Shown here piece after piece: positions 1 to 6,680 of a DNA stretch of 41,232 bases. The stretch is from contig JARJFC010000037.1 of NCBI GenBank assembly GCA_029310945.1, positions 1-41,232 of the forward strand, in the 5' to 3' direction. Both the position numbers and the translations under genes were made by a program. How positions within the stretch are numbered: the stretch's first letter is position 1; every line of letters starts with the position of its first letter. Under the pieces are notes generated by a model. The model had not been told where the DNA came from, made no database searches, and was given only the letters and a program-made list of their open reading frames with translations. Origin of the DNA: Leptospira sp. 96542 (lineage in GTDB: Bacteria > Spirochaetota > Leptospiria > Leptospirales > Leptospiraceae).

Positions 1-24
1 TTTGGCGGTCGGTGCCGAACGACT

Positions 25-55
25 CGTTTGCTAGAGCTCGAAGCTCACGCAAACG
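25..55. repeat. GC-rich imperfect palindrome (hairpin)
   Basis: Outer arms CGTTTGC (25-31) and GCAAACG (49-55) enclose a second inverted pair, GAGC (34-37) and GCTC (43-46), giving a strong two-stage hairpin. It lies in a GC-rich stretch (about 1-115) that contrasts with the AT-rich remainder of the window. The stretch has open frames reaching the window edge, but I recognise no protein in them. It could be a chromosomal palindromic repeat, the end of an RNA gene or a mobile-element edge; a single copy in one window does not decide this. Confidence 0.45.
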
Positions 56-201
56 GTCGGGCGCTCGCAGTCGCGGCAGTGCCGCTTGGTGCTCCGCGGG
101 CTTTCCCTCGAAGTGGTTGATGAGAATAAATCGTGGATGGGGAGAGTAGAAAGGATGGAACCTTTGTCGTATATAGATTGTTATGAGTAAAGATAGAAGA
201 G

Positions 202-235
202 AAGCCTTGGGTCGTAAGATTCGAGGCTTTTTTTG
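202..235 (+). terminator. Rho-independent terminator
   Basis: AAGCCT (202-207) pairs with AGGCTT (224-229). Inner bases GGGTC and GATTC extend the stem around a short GTAA loop, and a run of seven T follows. This is a good intrinsic terminator on the plus strand. It would end a transcript that begins upstream, at or beyond the window edge. No coding gene ending just before it is recognisable. Confidence 0.6.
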
Positions 236-531
236 TTTGTGGAAGCTTAAAATTATTCTTTTTTAAGTTCGTCCTCTGAGGATGAGCAGGCGCAATTTCT
301 CCTTATGGTTCCAATTTGCGGGTCACAGGTGTAAGCGAAGCGCTGGATCAGCCAAGTGATACGAATCGCCAGGACTTGACCATATTATAATTTGTATGTG
401 CTTAACATGCGAATATAGATTAAAGCGTTCTTTGCTTTACTCTGATTTGGCGGAAGAGGACTTGCGGAGCTCGTGAGTCTGGGTAGGAAGCCCAGTCGAG
501 CAGGAGCCAAACAGAGCTGATTGCTTCCGAA
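236..531. other. Intergenic stretch with no recognised gene
   Basis: About 300 bases without a convincing coding frame. It contains patches of higher GC (roughly 270-360 and 440-530) with short inverted pairs such as CTGGG/CCCAG near 478-495. Open frames on the minus strand across 385-636 show no family resemblance and run antisense to the small gene that follows. The stretch probably holds decayed or repeat-derived DNA. No tRNA-like cloverleaf was seen. Confidence 0.35.
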
Positions 532-585
532 TTGGGTAAAAAATTCAGTTTGAAACATTCTTCCGTATATTGTAAACTGAGAGAA

Positions 586-756
586 GTGCCAGCCATCCAA
601 CCCATTCAAATACTTGAAAACGACTACATCGAGCAAAGTCGAAGATTGTCTGTGACCGATCGGTTAGAGTTCTTAGAAGAATATTGTTTGCTTCTTCCAG
701 AATCATTTTTTTTAGAAAAACAAAAACAATATTTAAAAGATTGGGAATCAGTTTAA
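586..756 (+). CDS. Small partner protein of a broken nucleotidyltransferase
   Basis: A 56-residue acidic protein (MPAIQPIQILENDYIEQSRR at its start) with no signal peptide or membrane segment. I chose the GTG at 586 because GAGAGAA lies just before it and protein-like composition starts there. The frame is open further upstream, with a possible start at 532, but that part has poor composition. It lies 40 bases before a decayed minimal nucleotidyltransferase in the same direction. In bacterial genomes such nucleotidyltransferases are commonly preceded by a small protein, so an antitoxin-like or HEPN/MNT-type pairing is a reasonable inference. I do not recognise the family itself. With its partner broken, the gene may be a leftover. 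Confidence 0.45.
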   Translation: MPAIQPIQILENDYIEQSRRLSVTDRLEFLEEYCLLLPESFFLEKQKQYLKDWESV

Positions 757-797
757 GGAAAATTACCTAAATCAGGTGTCAAAAAGAAGCAATTTAA

Positions 798-1073
798 CTC
801 CTTAGGTTTATAAAAAAAATCCAAGATACATTTTCCGCTGAGCGAATTCCTTTTGCGATTGTTGGTGGTTATGCGGTTGCAATTCATGGAGTTGCTAGGG
901 AAAGTTTGGATATCGTTCTCACAGAAGACATTCGTAATTGTGAAATTGTAAGGGTGGCTACTGATTTTGGAACTTTACCAGTGATAGGACTGGAAGATTC
1001 AATCAGAATGAAATCAAATACAAACAGAGCCCAGGATGAGGAAGATGTGAGGGCATTGAGGAAATTAAAATAA
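798..1073 (+). pseudogene. Decayed minimal nucleotidyltransferase (MNT-like)
   Basis: The continuous frame encodes IPFAIVGGYAVAIHGVARES, matching the GG-Y-A-x-x-x-H-G-x-x-R start of DUF6036/MNT-type nucleotidyltransferases. The family's D-x-D motif should follow, but the text reads LDIVLTEDI and then jumps to the family's C-terminal part (GLEDSIRMKS...RAQDEEDVRALRKL). Roughly 50 middle residues appear to be missing. There is no ATG, GTG or TTG start in frame before the conserved start: a TAA lies at 795-797 and the first in-frame ATG is deep inside. A deletion with loss of start makes this a pseudogene. What remains is enough to suggest a former toxin-antitoxin or MNT pair with the small gene upstream. 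Confidence 0.6.
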
Positions 1074-1297
1074 AATATTATTCATTTACTAATAAAATTA
1101 ATTTAAACACAAATCACTTTCCCTAACACTCAACCTTTGGAGTTCCATTCTTAGAACCCATAAACCATACTTTCCAAAAACAATCCATAGTTTCCCTATT
1201 TGAAGTTCATCAGTTTTATCAATGGAGAATAGGCAGGAAAAATAATTCCATTTGGCTATTTAGAAATTTGTCTCAGGTTCGATATAAACTTTAGAGA

Positions 1298-1909
1298 ATG
1301 AGAGTAGACCGAAAAGTCAGTTTAAAAGCGAAAGAAAAGGAATTGATCCGTTTGGATAAAGAACTCGATAAAATCCGAGATGAAATCAGGTCTCTCCCAT
1401 TGATTGAATTAAAAAAACCGATTTTTCACTCGTATGGATTGGTTTGGACTTTAAAATTGCAATCATCAAAATATAGGGAAGCGTACTTGCACATTATCGA
1501 TACGTATTCAAAAATCAAACGGGTGAAAAACATTAGAAAAGTCCATCAATTGGAACCCGAGCCTATTTCCTTGGATAAAGCTGAATACCGAAAGCTTATC
1601 GCAAAATACCCTGATTCCGTTCGTTGGTTCCTGAAACGTAAAAAGAAAAACAATGCAACTGAATATGTTTTTAATAAAGTTGAAATTTTGGAAAAGAAAA
1701 TTGTAAAAGTTATGATCACTCACAGAAAGGATATCGACCCCAATCTAGAAAGTCGCAAACGTGAAATTGAAGACATCATTTATACAAACAGAGATAACTC
1801 GGGTAAACTAGATAATTTATTTGGAAATCGTTATGAATACGGTTCCGATTCTTATAAGATAAAAATGAAGACAATTGACTTGGTAAATCCGATCCAAAAC
1901 GATTTTTAG
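1298..1909 (+). CDS. Hypothetical charged protein
   Basis: A 203-residue, lysine-, arginine- and glutamate-rich protein that I do not recognise. Residues 1-35 are strongly helical and heptad-like (KAKEKELIRLDKELDKIRDE), so a short N-terminal coiled coil is likely. There is no signal peptide, membrane segment or cysteine motif. The ATG at 1298 follows about 220 bases of AT-rich DNA with no gene. Its last codons overlap the end of the convergent gene by four bases. High charge and helical content would fit a nucleic-acid-binding or structural role, but nothing in the sequence proves this. Confidence 0.55.
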   Translation: MRVDRKVSLKAKEKELIRLDKELDKIRDEIRSLPLIELKKPIFHSYGLVWTLKLQSSKYREAYLHIIDTYSKIKRVKNIRKVHQLEPEPISLDKAEYRKLIAKYPDSVRWFLKRKKKNNATEYVFNKVEILEKKIVKVMITHRKDIDPNLESRKREIEDIIYTNRDNSGKLDNLFGNRYEYGSDSYKIKMKTIDLVNPIQNDF

Positions 1910-2313
1910 GTCTTTTTGTCATTCCATTCTAACATTGCATTTAGAATCCGTTTTTCAAAATTATCTTTTTCTTCTGGAATGTAAAAACGCAATTCTCCAA
2001 ACTTCAATTTCACTTGGTTCAGTTTTCGATTCCAGCCTTTGCCAATGAGATCTTTTGCAAGAGGAGTGAGGATTTTCTCTGTGCATGTCCTGGGGACAAA
2101 TCCATCATAACCTGTGTAGAGACCTCGATGTAAAAAATTCTGTTGTCTTTGAACCAATTTATGATGGGTTGTATTTAAATCGTAAGAAGCCAGTAATCTG
2201 GAAAAAAATCTTCCGGCGAATTCCTCATTGTCATTCATTCCAGATAGGATTTGGAAAACCTCAACCCAATTAAGAAAAACGGAAAGATCTTCGGTATCAA
2301 AATTTAGTCCCAT
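1906..2313 (-). CDS. Hypothetical protein
   Basis: A 135-residue soluble protein without signal peptide or membrane segment. The N-terminal third is hydrophobic and acidic (LSVFLNWVEVFQILSG). The rest is basic and ends in a helical segment (EKDNFEKRILNAMLEW). I recognise no family or catalytic motif. It converges on the upstream hypothetical gene with a four-base overlap. A tiny open frame with a good ribosome-binding site (2332-2424) lies immediately upstream on the same strand and could be co-transcribed. The ATG at 2313 has only a weak Shine-Dalgarno sequence. Confidence 0.5.
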   Translation of the reverse strand: MGLNFDTEDLSVFLNWVEVFQILSGMNDNEEFAGRFFSRLLASYDLNTTHHKLVQRQQNFLHRGLYTGYDGFVPRTCTEKILTPLAKDLIGKGWNRKLNQVKLKFGELRFYIPEEKDNFEKRILNAMLEWNDKKT

Positions 2314-2331
2314 TCTATGTATTTAGGTAAT

Positions 2332-2424
2332 CTAATTTCGAAATTTATACGCACAGCCATTGATCATCTCAACTGCTTTGCTTTCTACCAAGCGATGAGT
2401 GTCTGTTTTCGTATGGGATTCCAT
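2332..2424 (-). CDS. Very small ORF with strong RBS
   Basis: Thirty codons starting at ATG 2424, preceded by TGGAGG at a spacing of six bases, which is one of the better ribosome-binding sites in this region. The product is MESHTKTDTHRLVESKAVEM followed by INGCAYKFRN. It ends 18 bases before the start of the downstream 135-residue gene on the same strand. It could be a leader peptide, a small protein, or the surviving start of a longer decayed gene. No family is recognised. Confidence 0.3.
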   Translation of the reverse strand: MESHTKTDTHRLVESKAVEMINGCAYKFRN

Positions 2425-2483
2425 CTGTAACCTCCATATAATCATTTGAATTTCGTTAGACGATCGTCAAATAAAAATAATCC

Positions 2484-3209
2484 TTAGTCCAAACCGATCT
2501 TACCTTCTGCCCAATAGGCACGCACCTTAAATTTGTTTGTTGGAACGTTTGAATTTTTTAAATAGGTTCTGATTTGTTGGATAGATTTTGCCCGTCCTGT
2601 TAAAAAAATATTTGCCTCAGGAAATTTTGAAATGGAGTCCAAAATACTCTCCGCCATTTTTTGGAGGTGGACGTCGTTAGGTGATCGTTGTGTAATATTT
2701 TGCCATGAAATTCCCAATTGTTCCAGAGTATTTTTCCCTGTTTCAGCCGAAGTCAATTCAAAGAATAAATGAGATTGATTACCCACTTTGTTTTGCAGAA
2801 CCTTCGCAATGCCAAAGGAGGTCTCATCACCAAAGAGGACGGCATCTCCTTCAATACCAGAAAAATCAAAAGACTCGCGGGGGCCGAATACCTCGCATGG
2901 GTCACCAACTTTTAGGGCATTGATCCAAATTGAGGCTTTCCCATCACTCCGTTTGTAACAAATCATTGAGAGTTTGCCTTCATTTTTGTTTACATCTATG
3001 GGAGTGTAAGTGCGATACGTTAGGTCTCCCACATCAACTTGTATTTTTCCACCAGGCAACCAGTTTGATTCTTTTAATTTTGTTCCCGTCATTTCTATGA
3101 GAACAAAATGTTCGGAAATTTTTTCAATTTTTGTAATCTGAGTTGTCGTTAGAAAAAAACCCAGTGCCGATTTTAGAGTTCGTTTGAATATTGATGTTGG
3201 TTCCGCCAT
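2484..3209 (-). CDS. Siderophore-interacting FAD-binding protein (SIP family)
   Basis: A 241-residue cytoplasmic flavoprotein of the siderophore-interacting/ferric reductase family, whose members reduce and release iron from ferric siderophores using NAD(P)H. The FAD-binding barrel covers about residues 20-120 and carries the signature RTYTP, which contacts the flavin. The NAD(P)H-binding domain follows, with GDETSFGIAK corresponding to the family's GDET-(A/S)-x-P-A segment. The end, YWAEGKIGLD, matches the family's C-terminal YW-x-x-G-x-x-G motif. Length is typical. A broken TetR regulator lies 24 bases upstream on the same strand, probably the former local regulator. A diverged fragment of a related SIP gene survives at 3783-3837. 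Confidence 0.85.
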   Translation of the reverse strand: MAEPTSIFKRTLKSALGFFLTTTQITKIEKISEHFVLIEMTGTKLKESNWLPGGKIQVDVGDLTYRTYTPIDVNKNEGKLSMICYKRSDGKASIWINALKVGDPCEVFGPRESFDFSGIEGDAVLFGDETSFGIAKVLQNKVGNQSHLFFELTSAETGKNTLEQLGISWQNITQRSPNDVHLQKMAESILDSISKFPEANIFLTGRAKSIQQIRTYLKNSNVPTNKFKVRAYWAEGKIGLD

Positions 3210-3233
3210 TTGTATTTTTCCATTTTATAAATT

Positions 3234-3699
3234 TTAATTTTTTTTACTTTGTAGTCCTTGCGCAATCATATTTGTAAATGCTCCCATATGTTTTTCCGGA
3301 GAGCCTTGATTCAATTTTGGTTGGAGACTAACGGTAACTCCAAGACCTAATGTTTCAATTTGAAGCATGAAACAAATTGAAACGAGGTCAACCGATGCCG
3401 AAATTTCGCCTTTGTTTTGGAATTTTTTAAGTCCACGCAAAAGGTCTGGATTTCCACCGTCTGGCCAACGAGCACTCATATCAGCCCGCAATTTTGAATC
3501 CATACCAGCCCGTGCGATCACGATGCGAATGAAATCGCGATCCTTTGGTCAATGCCTCATTCACTCCTGCTTTTGTAGCTATTTGTTTCAATGAGGCGTC
3601 GTCATAGCCATATTTTCAAAATACACTGATGCATGCTTCAAAAATCTTACGTTCCGTTTCGATACGGCTTTTTCGTTTAGCTGTTATTGTTTTCTCCAT
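3234..3699 (-). pseudogene. TetR-family regulator, disrupted
   Basis: From ATG 3699 the frame reads MEKTITAKRKSRIETERKIF then EACISVF, the usual start of a TetR DNA-binding helix-turn-helix. It then hits an in-frame TGA at 3616-3618, where a residue is expected, before KYGYDDASLKQIATKAGVNE, the rest of the helix-turn-helix. After GVNEAL the frame shifts and part of the next helix is missing. The open frame from 3521 to 3234 encodes the ligand-binding C-terminal domain only (MIARAGMDSKLRADMSARWP...). A stop plus a frameshift/deletion in the DNA-binding half makes a functional repressor very unlikely. It probably once controlled the SIP gene downstream. Confidence 0.75.
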
Positions 3700-3710
3700 A
3701 AAACTCTCGT

Positions 3711-3846
3711 TTATTATTTATTCTAAAGCTACTTTCGTGTTTTAATTTGTTTTTTGCATCCTCCAGGCGGTGAATGGGGGCACCTTCGCAATTCCGAAGG
3801 AGGTCTCATTCACCGAAAAGGATGGCATCTCCTTTATTGTTTATGC
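3711..3846 (-). pseudogene. Chimeric scar: fragments of a TPR-membrane-protein paralogue and a SIP paralogue
   Basis: Bases about 3720-3767 are nearly identical to 7127-7174, inside the TPR membrane protein gene; on the minus strand both encode LEDAKNKLKHESSF. After a gap of about 34 bases relative to that gene, the match resumes at CGGTGAA (3768). From about 3783 to 3837 the sequence instead matches 2802-2855 of the SIP gene at roughly 85-90 percent, with a one-base insertion that breaks the frame. Both fragments keep the orientation of the intact genes. The scar sits in what should be the promoter region of the broken TetR gene. Confidence 0.7.
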
Positions 3847-3848
3847 CA

Positions 3849-5021
3849 CTAACCTTTGTCAGATTCTTGTAATTTATCTCGATTTTGAATTCGGATTTTC
3901 TCCTTTAAAATGAGTTTCTTACTTTGCGAATCAGGAATTGGAGAAAGAACAAAATCTACATCATGCAGATAATCAATCCAAAGTTCAACATCGAGCGTTT
4001 CTGGAAAATTGTCTATATTTAGAATAAACTCCTTGTTTGCTGTATCTTTACCCAGTTCAGGTGGTGGTATTCTGGTATCTTCAACTAGTATTTTTGGTGA
4101 ATCATTCGTTCTCCTTTCGAATTCTGTTGTTAAACGGTATTTTTTACTCATCGTAAATTGTTTTAAGAGGTTTCCATTGGAACCATATACTTTCAAATTT
4201 AAAGCACGGAATAAATCTCCAGTAGGAAAAGCGTGACCGATTCGAGAGGATTGGATATTGATTTGCAGTGTATTTCCAGAAAGATATCGACCAGTTATGG
4301 TAAAGGAATCCTTGAGCTCTTTTAATGAATGACCGCCTGGAAATTTATGACTATTTTTTGTTCCAGGTAAAAGATGGCAATCGATACAATCTGACTCATG
4401 ATTCATTCCCGAAGTCAACCATTCGGATGCTGTCCCCTGCATCGAAACTCTAGAATATTCGATTGTCTGTTTTGATGATTTAATGGATTCCCATGTCGGA
4501 AAATTGAAATCATGACATGATTCGCATAACTTTGATGAATTAAAATCCTGGATAACCTTGTATGTATGCACCAAGGTTTCTTTTAACTCTGGAAGATTTG
4601 TTACAATGATTTCTTGGTTTCTTAAATGACAAGTAATGCACGAAATACCTTCTTCGGGATGGATTTTCTGTCCATTCATTGAATCTCTTAAAGGCGCATG
4701 GCAGTTTTCACACCAATCCATCGGTTCTTTACTGAAGCTAAATTGGTACAATCTGTTCGAATGCGATTGCCTATGTCTGGAGGAAAACCAATTTGTATAA
4801 ATTTGTTTGTGGCAGCCCTTACAATCCTTAGATGATCGGTAAAGAATTTTATTGTTTAGTGGTAGAACATTTTCGGAATATAAAATTGGTTCTAGCCCCT
4901 TACGAAATCCTAGATAATCCAACTTATCAAAACTCCCATCTTTGCCACTGCTTTCTATATAGATGGCAGAAAATACAATAATGCCAATGAAGGAAATAAT
5001 GTTACGATTTAATCTCATCAA
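3849..5021 (-). CDS. Pentaheme c-type cytochrome (cytochrome c554-like)
   Basis: A 390-residue exported electron-transfer protein. The N-terminus has a hydrophobic segment (about residues 8-22) acting as signal peptide or anchor. Five CXXCH haem-attachment motifs are present: CKGCH 67-71, CENCH 104-108, CITCH 128-132, CESCH 166-170 and CIDCH 212-216. Histidines between them (HRQSH, HTY, MNH) are candidate distal ligands. Spacing resembles the cytochrome c554/multihaem family. Residues after about 225 form a beta-rich domain without haems. Covalent haem attachment would need the cytochrome c maturation system, not seen here. It is divergent from the SH3 lipoprotein, with 88 bases between them. 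Redox partner and substrate are unknown. Confidence 0.8.
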   Translation of the reverse strand: MMRLNRNIISFIGIIVFSAIYIESSGKDGSFDKLDYLGFRKGLEPILYSENVLPLNNKILYRSSKDCKGCHKQIYTNWFSSRHRQSHSNRLYQFSFSKEPMDWCENCHAPLRDSMNGQKIHPEEGISCITCHLRNQEIIVTNLPELKETLVHTYKVIQDFNSSKLCESCHDFNFPTWESIKSSKQTIEYSRVSMQGTASEWLTSGMNHESDCIDCHLLPGTKNSHKFPGGHSLKELKDSFTITGRYLSGNTLQINIQSSRIGHAFPTGDLFRALNLKVYGSNGNLLKQFTMSKKYRLTTEFERRTNDSPKILVEDTRIPPPELGKDTANKEFILNIDNFPETLDVELWIDYLHDVDFVLSPIPDSQSKKLILKEKIRIQNRDKLQESDKG

Positions 5022-5109
5022 TAGTTATTTTTATAAATTTGCAGCATAGAAAATCATTTAAAATTGACAAATTAATTTTCAACAATAGATTTTTGTGTAG
5101 AGGGTTAAA

Positions 5110-6546
5110 ATGGATTATAATTTACTTCTGAAGCGTTTGCCAATTTTGTTACTAATTTCAATTATACTATCTTCATCTTGTGTTTCAAAACAAGCGATTG
5201 GTTTAGGTTATACTTACCAAGGAAAGGTTTCAGTTTATAAGAAGCCATCTACAGAAAGTATCGTCTTGTTCAACCTTAATTCAAATCAAATTTACGATAT
5301 CATAGGTAAAAATATTCCAGACGATGACCCAAAACAAAAATTAGTTTGGCTAAGGGTCTATATCAATGAAGAAGTTGGTTATATTTCGCAAGAAGAGGAG
5401 CTCGTTCGGAAATCTATCTTTTCCTTTTCGCCTGTTGAAAAAAACCGATATGGTCTTGTCACCGCAACGTCACTGCTACTCAGGGATGCACCCAGTCAAC
5501 AAGGCAAAATAATAGGTAAATTAAAAACCCGGGAGATCATCGAACTTATACTAGACTCTAATTCAAAAGTGAAAATAGGCAATCTTGATGGGACATGGGC
5601 AAAAGTAAAAACTGATTCGGGACAAACAGGTTTTGTTTTTACTGCCTATGTTATGCGGGCAGAATCATTAGAAGTTTTGAAAAACACTGATTCTATCGAG
5701 TTGTACCAACCTGGATGGGCATATCTAAAAACTGAGCCAAAGAAAGTATTTGAATTCGAAAAAGGAAAACTGAATTCGATAGATAAAGATTATAGTTTCC
5801 CTGAAAAAGGTGATTATTTCTTTTTTAATCACAAACTTGTTACAAAAGATAGTAAGGTGTACTTTAAGTTAATAAGAATATCTAAAAGTTGCTCTGAATT
5901 CGGATGTGATGATGAGAATATAGATTACAGTGCCTATATTCCCGCTGAGAATTTGAAGACTTACGCAAACTTTACAGATTTATACTTTGATAATTTTCAA
6001 GCTCAATTAAAGGAAAGAGGAATAAATTCTAAAGAACTTATGAATTCGATTGAATCAGCATTGTATTCTGATGTAGATAGTTTTCCTGATATTTCGACAC
6101 TGTCCATTGAAGAAAAAACTTTCGGAAAAAATACAATCATTGAGGCTACGATTTCGTATAAAACTTCCTATACTAATGAAGATAAATACTACACTAATCC
6201 AGAGGCTAAAGTTTTGCTTAGAAAAAATGGTTCCAAGTATGATGCCTTGTTACACGGGAATCCCAATGATATTGAGTTTAAAGATACCAATGGTGACGGA
6301 ATAGATGAGGTGTTGGTAAATAACTATCATCTACGTTCGGGTATGACTCAATCCTTTTACGTGTTTGATGGAAAGGGATTTCAACAATTACTAACTTACG
6401 ACGGCGATAAAGATGGTTGCGGTTATATCAATTTGTATTCAAGTTATGTTCAGTTAAGCGATCAAAACTGCACAAATGTGGCCAGAAAAAATATAAAACA
6501 TTTTGAATATAACTTAAAGAAAAATAAACTTGTTCCTGTCGATTGA
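5110..6546 (+). CDS. SH3-domain lipoprotein
   Basis: A 478-residue probable lipoprotein. A hydrophobic signal runs to ILSSSC, giving Cys24 as the lipidation site. Two bacterial SH3-like repeats follow: about residues 36-95 (GKVSVYKKPS...VWLRVYI...GYIS) and 115-190 (ATSLLLRDAPSQQGKIIGKL...GTWAKVKTDSGQTGFVF). These have the RDAPS and GW/GF pattern of SH3b domains, which usually bind cell-wall or other extracytoplasmic ligands. The C-terminus carries one calcium-loop-like DTNGDGIDEV near residue 395, as in FG-GAP/VCBS domains. It ends just before a bidirectional terminator shared with the opposing TPR gene. No catalytic motif was seen, so a binding or sensing role in the periplasm or outer membrane is likely. 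Confidence 0.7.
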   Translation: MDYNLLLKRLPILLLISIILSSSCVSKQAIGLGYTYQGKVSVYKKPSTESIVLFNLNSNQIYDIIGKNIPDDDPKQKLVWLRVYINEEVGYISQEEELVRKSIFSFSPVEKNRYGLVTATSLLLRDAPSQQGKIIGKLKTREIIELILDSNSKVKIGNLDGTWAKVKTDSGQTGFVFTAYVMRAESLEVLKNTDSIELYQPGWAYLKTEPKKVFEFEKGKLNSIDKDYSFPEKGDYFFFNHKLVTKDSKVYFKLIRISKSCSEFGCDDENIDYSAYIPAENLKTYANFTDLYFDNFQAQLKERGINSKELMNSIESALYSDVDSFPDISTLSIEEKTFGKNTIIEATISYKTSYTNEDKYYTNPEAKVLLRKNGSKYDALLHGNPNDIEFKDTNGDGIDEVLVNNYHLRSGMTQSFYVFDGKGFQQLLTYDGDKDGCGYINLYSSYVQLSDQNCTNVARKNIKHFEYNLKKNKLVPVD

Positions 6547-6645
6547 AATACGGATCAATGAAAAGTGATTTTTCTAAAAGGTTAACATTGGTGTCCATAT
6601 GAATGGAATCGTAATTTTGTTGCACTAGTTAATGTTTCAATCAGA

Positions 6646-6680
6646 AAAAACCCTTGGATCTTCGGATCTAAGGGTTTTGT
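6646..6680. terminator. Bidirectional terminator overlapping a stop codon
   Basis: AAAACCCTTGGATC (6647-6660), a TTCG loop, and GATCTAAGGGTTTT (6665-6678) form a long stem with one wobble pair and A/T runs on both sides. It can therefore terminate transcripts from either strand. On the minus strand it includes the last codons and TAG stop (6668-6670) of the TPR membrane protein gene, so the hairpin is partly coding. Confidence 0.8.

Noticed and set aside
385..636. Open frames on the minus strand across the small partner gene.
   Set aside because: They run antisense to the 586-756 gene, resemble no family and have no ribosome-binding site.
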